Notes under the pieces: model-generated
The model's input: only the letters and a program-made list of their open reading frames with translations
Databases searched by the model: none
Told to the model about the DNA's origin: nothing
NCBI RefSeq assembly: GCF_003403095.1
Contig: NZ_CP031555.1
Location: forward strand, 1,426,001-1,490,000
Source: Thalassospira indica
GTDB taxonomy: Bacteria; Pseudomonadota; Alphaproteobacteria; Rhodospirillales; Thalassospiraceae
Length of the DNA: 64,000 nucleotides
Direction: 5' to 3'
Shown here: piece by piece, positions 17,119-26,166 of the stretch
How the letters are laid out: every line of letters begins with the position of its first letter
How positions within the stretch are numbered: position 1 is the first letter of the stretch
Position numbers and translations under genes: made by a program

Positions 17119-18033
17119 TCAGGCTGCATTTTCCGGCAACTGAACCCAATCGGGAATAGAAACCGTGATCTTTGCGTCGCCTGCGCTGAGCTCTGCATCG
17201 CCCTCAACCCGCTCAAGCCGGATCATTGCCAGCCCATGGTCACCATGGACAGATCGAATGATCCCGGCTTCCTTGTCGCCATTCATGATCGGCGTGCCGG
17301 CATCCGGTGACGGGCCGTCAATTTTGACGGGCAACAGACGTTTGCGCACAAGACCGCGATATTTGGTCCGGGCGGTAAGCTCCTGACCCATATAGCAGCC
17401 CTTCTTGAAATCGACACCGCCAAGCTCTTCAAAGCCATTTTCAAGCAGGATGGATTTCTCGATTTCCAGTTCCTCGCTACCATTGGGAATACCAAGCGAG
17501 ACGCGCATCTGGTGGTAGGTTTCGATATCGCTTTCCTCGGCACCGATGGCCGCCATTTCGGTCAGCGCATTTTTCGGCAGAAGAACACGTGCGCCCATTT
17601 CGGCAAGACGCGGATCAACCGCCTTGATGCCGTCTGCCATATGTGCGGTCGCACCGGGTGTTGCATCCAGCGACAGGGCGGAAAGCGCATCCTTGCCAAA
17701 GACGGCAATGACGTCGTAGCTGTCGGTGACATCTGTCAGTTCGGCCTTGGCGCGCAGTTTGTATATGCGAAGTTTCTTGAACAGTTCGGCCGCACGCTCG
17801 CCATTCTCGCCGCGCTCGCATTCAATCAGCAGACTGTCTTCATCCTGATGATAGACAAAGAAATCAAACAGGAACTTGCCCTGTGGCGTCAAAAGCGCGC
17901 CATAGCCGGATTTCTCGGCCGAAATGGTTTCGATATTGTTTGATACCAGCCCTTGCAGAAAGCTGACCCGGTCCGGGCCGCTGACACGGATCACGGCGCG
18001 ATCCGGCAAAAGGGCGTAAAAGGTCTCACTCAT
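17119..18033 (-). CDS. ygfZ: YgfZ/GcvT-fold folate-binding Fe-S cluster protein
   Basis: A 304-residue protein of the COG0354 family, related to the glycine-cleavage T protein. It binds tetrahydrofolate and helps assembly or repair of certain Fe-S enzymes. The diagnostic K-G-C-Y-x-G-Q-E motif is present as KKGCYMGQE, including the functional cysteine. The ATG at 18033 starts with MSETFYALLPDRAVIRVSG, a typical family N-terminus. It is divergent from the glycosyltransferase genes. Confidence 0.93.
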   Translation of the reverse strand: MSETFYALLPDRAVIRVSGPDRVSFLQGLVSNNIETISAEKSGYGALLTPQGKFLFDFFVYHQDEDSLLIECERGENGERAAELFKKLRIYKLRAKAELTDVTDSYDVIAVFGKDALSALSLDATPGATAHMADGIKAVDPRLAEMGARVLLPKNALTEMAAIGAEESDIETYHQMRVSLGIPNGSEELEIEKSILLENGFEELGGVDFKKGCYMGQELTARTKYRGLVRKRLLPVKIDGPSPDAGTPIMNGDKEAGIIRSVHGDHGLAMIRLERVEGDAELSAGDAKITVSIPDWVQLPENAA

Positions 18034-18182
18034 GATATTTATGGCTCCGGTAAATCGGAATTGTTTGGGCGAAATGTGGGGCAATCACACAAATTTCGCA
18101 AGACCTGTCTGTGCGGAGGCAGGGTGGGTAAGCTATAAGAAAACCCTTCATAAAACGCCGTCGAACGGATAGAACCAAACTC

Positions 18183-19223
18183 ATGAAAATCTTGATGCTT
18201 GATCACTCCATCGGCTTTGATCCCAAGGATCGCGAAGCCCGTCCGCTCGGAACATGCCAGCGCGCTTTCATTGCGTTGGCTGAGTCCCTTGTTGCCCGTG
18301 GTCACAAGGTCGAAGCGCGCCGCAATGGCGGCATTGACAAGGATATGCACGGCGTTGCCTGGCGACAGCTTGATGCCGAGCTGCCGCCCTTTGGCGGTGA
18401 TGCGGTCAATACCGTGATTGTCTGGCGTGATCCGGCGTTGCTGAGCCACGCTTCGGTGCCCGAGGGTGCGACTGTGGCGCTTTGGTTCGATGGCGATCCG
18501 GCGCGACTGAATGCCGATGATGTGCGTCTGGTTCTGCAGGAAAAGAAAGTTCAGGTCATCTTTACCGATGATGCGCAGGCAAAGGCATTCGATGCCGACC
18601 TTGCCAAAAAGCCGATCGTGGTCAAACCGGGTGCGACAACATCCTTTGTCATGGCATCGAACATGCACTGGGCATTTGAATCGCGTGATGAACTGGCAGT
18701 AACGGTCGCCAATAGCTCCACCGGGATTGCCCAGATCATTCGCATCTGGGAAACCTATGTCGCGCCCAAGGCGCCGAACGCGATCCTCGAAGTCTATGCC
18801 TATGACCTGTTTAGCGCCATGGCAGGCGATAATGACAGCGTGTCGGGCGACCTGCTTGATATGGTGCGATCGGCCATCGACAAGGGGGTTCGGGTCCATC
18901 ACCCGAAACCAGAGGCCGACATGGCCGAAACCGTTGCCAATGCGCGTGCGTTCCTGCATCACGGCAAGTACGGCACGGATCATGTCGGGCAGTGGATTGT
19001 CGATGCACTGGGCGCTGCAACGCCAGTTGTGTCCTATGGCGGGATTGCCAAAAGCCGGGTTGAGGATGGCAAGACGGGCTACATCGTTCCGGACGAGGCC
19101 GCGTTTGGAAATATCACGTCTCAGCTTCTGACCGACCGGTTCTTCTTTGCCAGCCAATCCGAAGCCGCACGCAATGATCGCCGCGAATGGATCCATGTCG
19201 CTGGCGAGTTGGAGAAACTGTAA
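18183..19223 (+). CDS. Glycosyltransferase-like protein (GT-B fold)
   Basis: A 346-residue protein beginning with the MKILMLDHS strand of GT-B glycosyltransferases. The C-terminal half resembles the donor-binding domain of family 4 enzymes: a strand and helix around AILEVYAYDLFSAM, then ATPVVSYGGIAKSRVEDGKTGYIVP, which corresponds to the region that contacts the nucleotide sugar. The usual EX7E motif is not clear. It is 3 bases before the GT9 gene, so both probably act in lipopolysaccharide core or another surface glycan. Donor and acceptor are unknown. Confidence 0.72.
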   Translation: MKILMLDHSIGFDPKDREARPLGTCQRAFIALAESLVARGHKVEARRNGGIDKDMHGVAWRQLDAELPPFGGDAVNTVIVWRDPALLSHASVPEGATVALWFDGDPARLNADDVRLVLQEKKVQVIFTDDAQAKAFDADLAKKPIVVKPGATTSFVMASNMHWAFESRDELAVTVANSSTGIAQIIRIWETYVAPKAPNAILEVYAYDLFSAMAGDNDSVSGDLLDMVRSAIDKGVRVHHPKPEADMAETVANARAFLHHGKYGTDHVGQWIVDALGAATPVVSYGGIAKSRVEDGKTGYIVPDEAAFGNITSQLLTDRFFFASQSEAARNDRREWIHVAGELEKL

Positions 19224-19226
19224 GCC

Positions 19227-20180
19227 GTGCGCCTGCTGTTCATTACCTCAAACCGCCTCGGCGATGCGGTCCTTTCGACATCGGTTTTGCGCCATTATGT
19301 CGAAACCTATCCCGGTATCCGTGTGACGGTCGCCTGCGGCCCGGTTGCCGCTCCGATTTTCGAAGGTGTTCCAAACCTCGAACGCATCATCAAAATGCCA
19401 AAGCAAAAACGCGGCGGCCATTGGTGGAAACTCTGGAAATCGGTTGTCCTGAACTGGTGGGACATCATCGTTGACCTGCGCGGCAGTGCGACAGCATATG
19501 TGTTGCTGGGCAAGACGCGGGTGGTGTTGCCGGGTAATGATGATGATTTGCACCGTGTTCAGCAGATGGCGCGCCTTATCGGTTTAACTAAGCCTCTTTG
19601 TCCCAAAATCTGGGTAGGGAAAGAGCACAGGGAGCGTGCAAAAAGTCTATTGCCATCGGATGACCTAAAAGCAGTGCTCGCAATTGGTCCTACTGCGAAC
19701 TGGGGAGGGAAAACGTGGCCGATCGAGAACTTCAAGCAGTTGGTCGCGCGTCTGACATCTACAGATGGTTTGTTTCCCGATGCACATGTTGTCGTTTTAG
19801 GAGCCCCTGCAGAGCGGGAAATAGCTGCTTCCCTGATTGAAGAGCTTCCGGAAAGCAGAAGAACTCTAATATTTGGAAACGAGAGCTTGTTAACCGTTCA
19901 GGCCTGTCTGGAAAAAGCCGACGCCTATATCGGCAATGATTCAGGTTTGATGCATATGGCTGCTGCATCGGGCACATTCACGTTGGGATTGTTTGGCCCA
20001 TCGCGACCTGAAAACTATGCACCGTACGGATTAGACACGGCTTTTGTTTGCACTGATAAGAGTTACGACGAAATCATCGCCGACGGGATTGATTGGAAAT
20101 CTCAGAAATGTTTGATGACAGATCTCTCTGTTGAGAAAGTTATTCAGGAAATTTATAAGCGTTTTGAACAGAAAGACTGA
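19227..20180 (+). CDS. Glycosyltransferase family 9 protein (heptosyltransferase-like)
   Basis: A 317-residue GT9 enzyme, the family of ADP-heptose:LPS heptosyltransferases. The start is GTG with GGAG upstream. N-terminal MRLLFITSNRLGDAVLSTSVL and C-terminal GNDSGLMHMAAASG are the two diagnostic motifs; the latter forms the nucleotide-sugar site. The first ~340 bases have the usual codon use, but from about 19570 the sequence becomes A/T-richer, reaching 43 G/C in 120 bases at 20101-20220. The gene is therefore probably a recombinant mosaic whose 3' part was acquired. It most likely acts on LPS core. Confidence 0.88.
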   Translation: MRLLFITSNRLGDAVLSTSVLRHYVETYPGIRVTVACGPVAAPIFEGVPNLERIIKMPKQKRGGHWWKLWKSVVLNWWDIIVDLRGSATAYVLLGKTRVVLPGNDDDLHRVQQMARLIGLTKPLCPKIWVGKEHRERAKSLLPSDDLKAVLAIGPTANWGGKTWPIENFKQLVARLTSTDGLFPDAHVVVLGAPAEREIAASLIEELPESRRTLIFGNESLLTVQACLEKADAYIGNDSGLMHMAAASGTFTLGLFGPSRPENYAPYGLDTAFVCTDKSYDEIIADGIDWKSQKCLMTDLSVEKVIQEIYKRFEQKD

Positions 20181-20210
20181 TAGTTCAATAGTGTTTTTCG
20201 GGGGGGTATA

Positions 20211-20297
20211 ATGAGAGTTGCGATCGTTTCAGGTACTGACGACACCATTACTCAGTCCAATTATCTTTATCCAGATTTTGAGGTGGAAAACTTCTGA
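20211..20297 (+). pseudogene. Orphan 28-codon ORF, likely gene remnant
   Basis: ATG at 20211 preceded by a GGGGGGG tract and ending with TGA at 20295-20297. The peptide starts MRVAIVSGTDDT, which looks like the first beta strand of a Rossmann-type enzyme and then stops. It lies in the low-GC patch between the GT9 gene and the amidotransferase gene. It may be the surviving 5' end of a gene lost during the recombination that made the patch, or a short translated leader. Confidence 0.35.
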
Positions 20298-20335
20298 CTG
20301 CTGTTCCGAAACGAGTATAAAGCCACGGTGCTGAT

Positions 20336-22108
20336 ATGGGCGACCTAGCAGGATACATCGCAAAGAACTGCTATAATGTTGATCATCGCATAATTGATCG
20401 ATTGCAGGAGGCGTTAAGCCATAGAGGCCGGGATGCTGACGGGCGCTATATCAAAGGCCCCGTCGGTTTCATCCAGACACGCTTGGCAATTATCGATCTC
20501 AATACTGGTGACCAGCCACTTTACCACGAAAATGGTAGTGCTTTGATCGCCAACGGTGAGATTTACAATTATCTCGAGCTCAGAAAAAATCTGGGTGAAC
20601 AGGGCTTTAGAACCCATTCAGACAGCGAAACCGCACTTCGCATATTTGCGCGCGATGGTATTGGTGGGTTTGATCAGCTGCGTGGCATGTATGCAATTGC
20701 CATTCATGATGTGGTCGATAATCAGGTTGTTCTGTGTCGCGATCCGTTTGGTATCAAGCAGATATACTACGTTGAAACCCCCGAATATTTCGCATTCGCG
20801 TCCGAAGCGCAGGCATTGGTTGCTGCCGGACTTGTCGGACGGGAAGTACGCGAGGATGCCCGGTCCGAGTTGCTTCAGGTGCAATTCACCACCGGGACGG
20901 ACATGATCCTTGATGGGATCAAACGACTGCAGCCCGGTGAAACCATCGTTTTGAAAAACGGACGGATTGTCGAGCGCCGGCGTCGTCAGGTTCTCAGTGA
21001 TGCAGGTGCGACCGGGAATAATCTCGAAAGTGCGCTTTATGAGTGGGACCGGGTGTTCGAGGAGTCGGTTCGGCTGCATCAAAGATCTGATGTCGATTAT
21101 GCCATGTTCCTGTCGGGCGGGGTCGATAGTGCGTCCTTACTTGGTATGATGCACCGGCTTAATGAGAGACCGGTAACGGCCTATACTGCGGCGTTTGAAG
21201 CCAGCAGCGTACATGATGAACGCGAACTCTCCCGAGAGGTCGCCAAGGCGTGCAACGCAAACCATATCGAAGTGATGTTTTCCGAAAATGACTTCTGGAC
21301 GCTATTGCCGGAGGTGGCCGCGCGAATGGATGATCCGGCAGCGGATTATGCCATTTTGCCGACCTACAAGCTTGCCAAGGAAGCCGCGCGCGATTTCAAG
21401 GTTGTGCTGTCGGGCGAGGGCGGTGACGAGCTCTTTGGTGGCTACGGTCGGTACCGGTCGGTCATGCGCCCCTTTTTGCTCGGCGGTCGTGTGATGCGCT
21501 CCAAGGGGACGTTTGACAAGATTGATGTCTTGCGGCCCGGTGTGCTGGAGGGGTGGCGCGATGGCATTGCGGCTTCGGAAAGTCGCGAAAGCCGCGGGAA
21601 ACGGTCGCGTCTGGCGATTGCTCAGGCCGTGGATTGCGCCGACTGGTTACCCAATGATTTGTTGCTCAAGCTTGATCGAATGCTGATGGCGCACGGCCTT
21701 GAAGGGCGGACACCGTTCCTTGATCCGGTTGTCGCCGAGTTCGCCTACCAACTTCCCGACCGTCTCAAGGTCAGAAAGGGTGTTGGTAAATTCCTGTTGC
21801 GCAGTTGGCTCGAACGCTGTCTACCGATGGCAAAGCCGTTTGCCAGGAAGCGCGGCTTCACGGTTCCGGTTTCAGAATGGATTGCAGCGCGCGGCAAGGA
21901 GTTGGGGCCGCTGGTCGCCCGGCAGGCAGGCATTATCGAGATCGCAGATGCCGACAGGGTGGAAAAACTTTTCAACACTCCGGGCAAACGTGAAGGTGCG
22001 GCTTGTTGGCATTTGCTGTTCTATGCGCTTTGGCATCAGGCGAATGTTCTCGGGCATGCACCTTGCCCGGACGTTTTCGAAACACTCGCCAGTTTTCAAA
22101 AAAGTTAA
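20336..22108 (+). CDS. Asparagine synthase-like amidotransferase lacking the catalytic cysteine
   Basis: A 590-residue AsnB-family protein. The C-terminal synthetase domain looks active: pyrophosphatase loop SGGVDS at 260-265 and SGEGGDELFGGY at 359-370. The N-terminal class II glutaminase domain keeps R49, NGEIYN (73-78) and D96 but begins MGDLAGY instead of MCGIAGY, so the nucleophile Cys2 is Gly. An in-frame TAA lies six codons upstream and no alternative start gives a cysteine. The ribosome site is weak. Next to glycosyltransferases, such proteins usually amidate a uronic-acid sugar. Here it may use free ammonia, rely on a separate glutaminase, or be on the way to loss. Codons are foreign-looking in about the first 300 bases and normal later. 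Confidence 0.87.
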   Translation: MGDLAGYIAKNCYNVDHRIIDRLQEALSHRGRDADGRYIKGPVGFIQTRLAIIDLNTGDQPLYHENGSALIANGEIYNYLELRKNLGEQGFRTHSDSETALRIFARDGIGGFDQLRGMYAIAIHDVVDNQVVLCRDPFGIKQIYYVETPEYFAFASEAQALVAAGLVGREVREDARSELLQVQFTTGTDMILDGIKRLQPGETIVLKNGRIVERRRRQVLSDAGATGNNLESALYEWDRVFEESVRLHQRSDVDYAMFLSGGVDSASLLGMMHRLNERPVTAYTAAFEASSVHDERELSREVAKACNANHIEVMFSENDFWTLLPEVAARMDDPAADYAILPTYKLAKEAARDFKVVLSGEGGDELFGGYGRYRSVMRPFLLGGRVMRSKGTFDKIDVLRPGVLEGWRDGIAASESRESRGKRSRLAIAQAVDCADWLPNDLLLKLDRMLMAHGLEGRTPFLDPVVAEFAYQLPDRLKVRKGVGKFLLRSWLERCLPMAKPFARKRGFTVPVSEWIAARGKELGPLVARQAGIIEIADADRVEKLFNTPGKREGAACWHLLFYALWHQANVLGHAPCPDVFETLASFQKS

Positions 22109-22199
22109 GAGGTCTTAACTTTTACGGGAACAAATTACTCGCTCCGGCATTTCTTAATTGCAAATAACAATTAACAGATATGCTGTTGGGACATGAGTG

Positions 22200-22508
22200 A
22201 TGCTGTATCTTGATAAACTGGCGATGTTGGCGGTTCTTGGTTTTGCATTGTTGCTGGCATGGATGACTGTACCGCCGAATGATTTACACGCGAAATCGAT
22301 TAAGGCGCTGCCCTTGAAAGAAAGTGCGACACTGGGCGCGACATATGAATTCAAGCTCCCGACCACTGTCTATGCCAAATGTACGATTGATTGCGGATCA
22401 ATCGGGGTTGATGTGCCTGAGCAAGCGACCAGTGCCGAGCAGCGTGAAAAGTTTGCACGCGCAATGCGGATTGCTTACTCTGCCTATGTCACGCCACTGC
22501 ATCGTTGA
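22200..22508 (+). CDS. Small hypothetical protein with N-terminal membrane segment
   Basis: 102 residues from the ATG at 22200 (GGGA eight bases upstream; a GTG at 22197 is also in frame). Residues 5-22 are hydrophobic and may be a signal anchor. The rest is a small polar domain with a C-x(4)-C pair (CTIDC). I recognise no family. It is followed 15 bases later by the DUF1232 gene and probably shares its transcript. Confidence 0.6.
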   Translation: MLYLDKLAMLAVLGFALLLAWMTVPPNDLHAKSIKALPLKESATLGATYEFKLPTTVYAKCTIDCGSIGVDVPEQATSAEQREKFARAMRIAYSAYVTPLHR

Positions 22509-22523
22509 AACGGGTAACTGCCT

Positions 22524-22904
22524 TTGAGAAAAGCTTCGGTCTGGATGATCGCACCCAACCTGTTGCGCACTTTAATTCGCAAAGATGTGGCACTGAAATC
22601 CAAGCTTCTTTTACTGACCGGTCTGGTCTATCTGGTCAGTCCTGTTGATTTCCTGCCCGATGTTTTGGTCGGGATTGGCTGGCTGGATGATCTTGTGATC
22701 GTGCCTTTGTTGGGATGGTTGTCCTTTCGAAGCCTGCCTGACGATGTGCAACGCGAAGTCATCCAGGACGACCTAGGAAAACAGTCCGGGTCGCGTCGCT
22801 TGTTTGTCTATCTCGGTATTCTGGCGATTGTGGTCATCGCTGTTGCGGTGATGGGGGGTATGGATACTTCCCTTGATCCCGCAAGCATTCCCGCGGCTGA
22901 TTAA
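22524..22904 (+). CDS. YkvA/DUF1232 family membrane protein
   Basis: 126 residues. The diagnostic DUF1232 segment LLTGLVYLVSPVDFLPDVL followed by GWLDDLVIVPLL is present at about residues 27-60, and a C-terminal hydrophobic helix follows. The TTG start at 22524 is uncertain; an ATG seven codons later is possible. Family function is unknown, though members are common small inner-membrane proteins. Confidence 0.82.
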   Translation: MRKASVWMIAPNLLRTLIRKDVALKSKLLLLTGLVYLVSPVDFLPDVLVGIGWLDDLVIVPLLGWLSFRSLPDDVQREVIQDDLGKQSGSRRLFVYLGILAIVVIAVAVMGGMDTSLDPASIPAAD

Positions 22905-22998
22905 TCAATCCGTCTTGTCGGATGTAACCTGCGTGTTTGACGCACGGTGGTGGGCACCATACTCTTGATCGATCATCCAAACAGATCGGGAGGGTCCC

Positions 22999-23997
22999 AT
23001 GGCTGAATCATTTCGCGCACTGGTTCTGAACCAGAAAGAAAAAAGTGTCACAGCAGAATTCAAGAACCTGACCACAGATGACCTGCCCGCAGGAGAAGTG
23101 CTGGTGCGGGTCAAATGGTCAACTCTCAATTATAAGGACGGCATGGTCCTGAACGGATTGGGACGGCTTGTCCGCACCTATCCCCATGTGCCCGGCGTCG
23201 ATTTTTCCGGCGAAGTCGTTTCATCAACCGATGATCGGTACAGGCCCGGCGATGAAGTTGTGCTGACCGGCTGGCGGGTTGGTGAAGCCCATTGGGGCGG
23301 GTATGCCCAGCTTGCACGGGTGAAGGCCGACTGGCTTGTTCCGTTGCCCGCCGGAATTGATGCGTCGCAGGCAATGTCAATCGGCACGGCGGGCTTTACC
23401 GCAATGCTGGCAGTCATGGCACTGGAAGAGCAGGGGGTGACGACAAAGCAGGATGGCGAAGTTCTTGTGACCGGCGCCGCCGGGGGGGTCGGGTCTGTTG
23501 CTGTTTCAATACTTTCTGCGCTTGGCTATCGGGTTGCCGCATCGACGGGACGCGCCGAAACGCATCAGTATCTCCGTGATCTCGGCGCCAGTACGATCAT
23601 TGATCGCAATGAACTGACCGATACCAGCAAACCTCTGCTGACGGAACGATGGGTGGGGGCAATCGACAGTGTCGGTAGCACGACGCTTGCCCACGTTCTT
23701 TCCGAGATGAAATATCATGGTGTTGTTGCCGCCTGCGGTCTTGCCGGTGGTCCCGATTTGCCCGGAACTGTTATCCCGTTCCTGTTGCGCGGTGTGAAAC
23801 TGATCGGGATTGATTCGGTCATGTGCCCCTATGAGACACGCGTGCGTGCGTGGATGCGCCTGGCGCGCGAACTGCCGAGGGATCAACTGCAATCTGCAAC
23901 AACGAAAGTTGCACTGTCCGATATTTTGCCATGGGGGGAGAAGATCCTCAAAGGGCAGGTGCAGGGACGTCTGCTTGTTGATGTTCAGGATTGCTAG
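22999..23997 (+). CDS. acuI: Acrylyl-CoA reductase (NADPH), YhdH/AcuI type
   Basis: A 332-residue zinc-free medium-chain dehydrogenase. The order of blocks matches AcuI: FRALVLNQ at the start, STLNYKDGMVLNG, the substrate-side FVPGVDFSGEV-like VPGVDFSGEVV, and the cofactor loop VTGAAGGVGSVAVSIL. AcuI reduces toxic acryloyl-CoA to propionyl-CoA during DMSP or 3-hydroxypropionate metabolism, common in marine alphaproteobacteria. A good GGGAGG ribosome site precedes the ATG. It stands alone; no DMSP lyase or acuH is in the window, so the general label 'oxidoreductase of the YhdH family' is the safe call. Confidence 0.88.
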   Translation: MAESFRALVLNQKEKSVTAEFKNLTTDDLPAGEVLVRVKWSTLNYKDGMVLNGLGRLVRTYPHVPGVDFSGEVVSSTDDRYRPGDEVVLTGWRVGEAHWGGYAQLARVKADWLVPLPAGIDASQAMSIGTAGFTAMLAVMALEEQGVTTKQDGEVLVTGAAGGVGSVAVSILSALGYRVAASTGRAETHQYLRDLGASTIIDRNELTDTSKPLLTERWVGAIDSVGSTTLAHVLSEMKYHGVVAACGLAGGPDLPGTVIPFLLRGVKLIGIDSVMCPYETRVRAWMRLARELPRDQLQSATTKVALSDILPWGEKILKGQVQGRLLVDVQDC

Positions 23998-24086
23998 CAC
24001 CCGCAAAACCATGCAGACTCAACGGGTTTTCGATCCGTGCGATACGGAACGAAAACCCGTGTCTCTGAAAGCTGGAAATGAACGTG

Positions 24087-26051
24087 ATGCCTGAACAACG
24101 GTTCCGAATTCTTCTTGTCGAAGATAATCCCGGGGATGCGTTTCTTGTGCGTACCCTGCTGGAAGAAACCGGCGAGCCGTTTGACATCGAGCATCGAAGC
24201 GATCTTGCATCCGCGATGGCGGTGCTAAATGGTGACGGGCCAGTGGCACTGTTTGATGTTGTTTTGCTGGATCTGACATTGCCGGACTCATCTGGCGTGC
24301 AAACCATCAGCCGTGTGCGTAGTTGTGCCAATGCCGCGCCTGTCGTTGTTCTGACCGGCCACAAGGACGAGGAACTTGCTTTCGAAGCCCTTCAACATGG
24401 CGCCGAGGACTATTTGACCAAGGAATTTCCCGATGGTCGTACAATCCGGCGTTCCATCAGGTATGCGATTGAGCGCTCGCGGGCCGAACGCGCGCTGAAG
24501 GAAAGTGAGGAGCGTTACCGCAAACTGGTCGAGCTGGCGCCAGAACTGATCTCTGTCCTGAGTGGTGAAGAGATCGTCTATATGAACCAGCAGGGCGTCA
24601 GCATTTTGGGTGCGCGTGACAGTGATAAGCTGGTCGGGCGATCCTTCATGGAAATGGTGCATCCTTCAAGCCGCGAAACGCTTGAAGAATATATTTCGCG
24701 CTATCGAAACGGGTATCCGGGGCGTGCGGATTTCACAATCATCTGCCAACGCCCGGAAGGCGAAAATGTCGAGCTGGAAGTCTCGGCGATTGCCTTCACC
24801 CACGAGGGGGCGCCAGCCATGCTGATGCTGGCAGAAGATGTTACCGACAAACGCAAAGTTGAACGTCAACTGGTTCAAACGTCCAAACTGGCAACGCTTG
24901 GCGAAATGGCAGCATCCGTTGCCCACGAAATGAACCAGCCGCTAAACGTCATCCGGATGGCCGCAGATACCTGCGCCTTGCAATATGATCTGGATGCCGT
25001 GAAACCGGCCTTTCAGCGCGAAAGACTGGCGCTCATCAGTTCCCAGACAGAGCGCATGTCCGAAATCATCAAGCATCTTCAGATATATAGCCGTCCGGAC
25101 GACGATGATTTTGCGCCGTTCGATGTCATGAAAGCCGTTGAGCGTGCTGTGGACATGGTCGAACATGATTGCCGGTTGTCGGGCATTGCAATTGATGTCG
25201 TCGCCCCCCGGCAGCGCTGCTTCGTCAATGGCCGACAGGTTCAGTTGGAACAGGTTCTGGTCAATATGCTGAGCAACGCGCGCGATGCCATCAACGAAAG
25301 CGGTGATGACGCCGGCAGTATCGGAGGTTTGATCCGTGTCAGCGCAATGGTTGACGAAGCGCGGAAGTCATTGAAACTGGCTGTCAACGACAATGGCGGG
25401 GGTGTTCCGGAAGCCGCCATTGACTTGCTGTTTCATCCGTTCTTTACGACCAAGGATGTTGGCAAGGGAACCGGACTTGGGCTGTCGGTCAGTTTTGGCA
25501 TTGTCGAGGCCATGGGCGGCCGAATTGATGTGCGAAATGAGGGTGACGGGGCCTGCTTTGAAATCACTCTGCCGCTTGCGGATGTCGACGCAGCGAAGGT
25601 GGATCATCATTCTGACGCAGGTCAGGAGGTTGGCTGGCTGACCAAGGTGCCGCCGAATGCCGAAGCACGCGGGAAAATTCGCGTGCTTGTCGTCGATGAC
25701 GAACTTGATGCCATGGAAATCATCTCGGGATATCTTGAAGCACAGGGCTTTAACGTTTCCGCCGCAAACAACGGTGAAGATGCGTTGGCGATTGCGGGTG
25801 TTGTGCTGCCTGACATCCTGATTACCGACATTCGCATGCCACATATGGATGGCAACGCCTTGGTCAAGGAACTTCGTGAACGCAATCCTGCACTGCCAGT
25901 GATTGTTATGACCGGTCACCCGGGCGACGCTGACCGACCGGTTGAGGATGAAGACGGACCAGATGCACCGGTGACGGTGATGTCAAAGCCGCTGAACTTA
26001 AAGGAACTTCTGGCAACACTTGATGAGCTTTGTGAAGTATTCGCGGCTTAA
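24087..26051 (+). CDS. Hybrid sensor histidine kinase (REC-PAS-HisKA-HATPase-REC)
   Basis: A 654-residue cytoplasmic signalling protein. Domains in order: receiver (about 5-125, phosphoacceptor D62), PAS sensor (about 140-260), HisKA with H280 in the VAHEMNQPLN box, HATPase (N box LVNMLSNARDA, G boxes DNGGGVP and GTGLGLS) and a C-terminal receiver with ITDIRMP. The H box belongs to the NtrB/FixL-like class. There are no membrane helices, so the PAS domain senses an internal signal or cofactor. The ATG at 24087 has GGA ten bases upstream; an ATG at 24078 is an alternative. It converges on a NarL-type response regulator with which it may form a phosphorelay. Confidence 0.93.
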   Translation: MPEQRFRILLVEDNPGDAFLVRTLLEETGEPFDIEHRSDLASAMAVLNGDGPVALFDVVLLDLTLPDSSGVQTISRVRSCANAAPVVVLTGHKDEELAFEALQHGAEDYLTKEFPDGRTIRRSIRYAIERSRAERALKESEERYRKLVELAPELISVLSGEEIVYMNQQGVSILGARDSDKLVGRSFMEMVHPSSRETLEEYISRYRNGYPGRADFTIICQRPEGENVELEVSAIAFTHEGAPAMLMLAEDVTDKRKVERQLVQTSKLATLGEMAASVAHEMNQPLNVIRMAADTCALQYDLDAVKPAFQRERLALISSQTERMSEIIKHLQIYSRPDDDDFAPFDVMKAVERAVDMVEHDCRLSGIAIDVVAPRQRCFVNGRQVQLEQVLVNMLSNARDAINESGDDAGSIGGLIRVSAMVDEARKSLKLAVNDNGGGVPEAAIDLLFHPFFTTKDVGKGTGLGLSVSFGIVEAMGGRIDVRNEGDGACFEITLPLADVDAAKVDHHSDAGQEVGWLTKVPPNAEARGKIRVLVVDDELDAMEIISGYLEAQGFNVSAANNGEDALAIAGVVLPDILITDIRMPHMDGNALVKELRERNPALPVIVMTGHPGDADRPVEDEDGPDAPVTVMSKPLNLKELLATLDELCEVFAA

Positions 26052-26106
26052 ATTTGCTCCGCAGGCGTCTTTTGGCTGCAAGTGCATTTATGATTTAAGT
26101 TGATAA

Positions 26107-26139
26107 AGAAAAAGCCCGGCATTGCGCCGGGCTTTTTCT
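26107..26139. terminator. Bidirectional terminator between kinase and response regulator
   Basis: A perfect stem AGAAAAAGCCCGGC with a short loop and A and T tracts on both sides, suited to ending both convergent transcripts. Confidence 0.9.
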
Positions 26140-26166
26140 GATTTGTTTGCCTGGAGTTGGCAGCGA

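Noticed and set aside
20336..20420. Frameshift hiding a normal MCGIAG start for the asparagine-synthase-like gene
   Set aside because: Other frames upstream of 20336 give no Met-Cys start, and the frame is already in register at AGY; a substitution of Cys codon 2, not a frameshift, fits best.
22948..22959. TGGTG-GG-CACCA dyad before the AcuI gene as a GntR operator
   Set aside because: Only 5-base arms with a 2-base centre; it does not match the TGGT-N3-ACCA spacing and could be chance.
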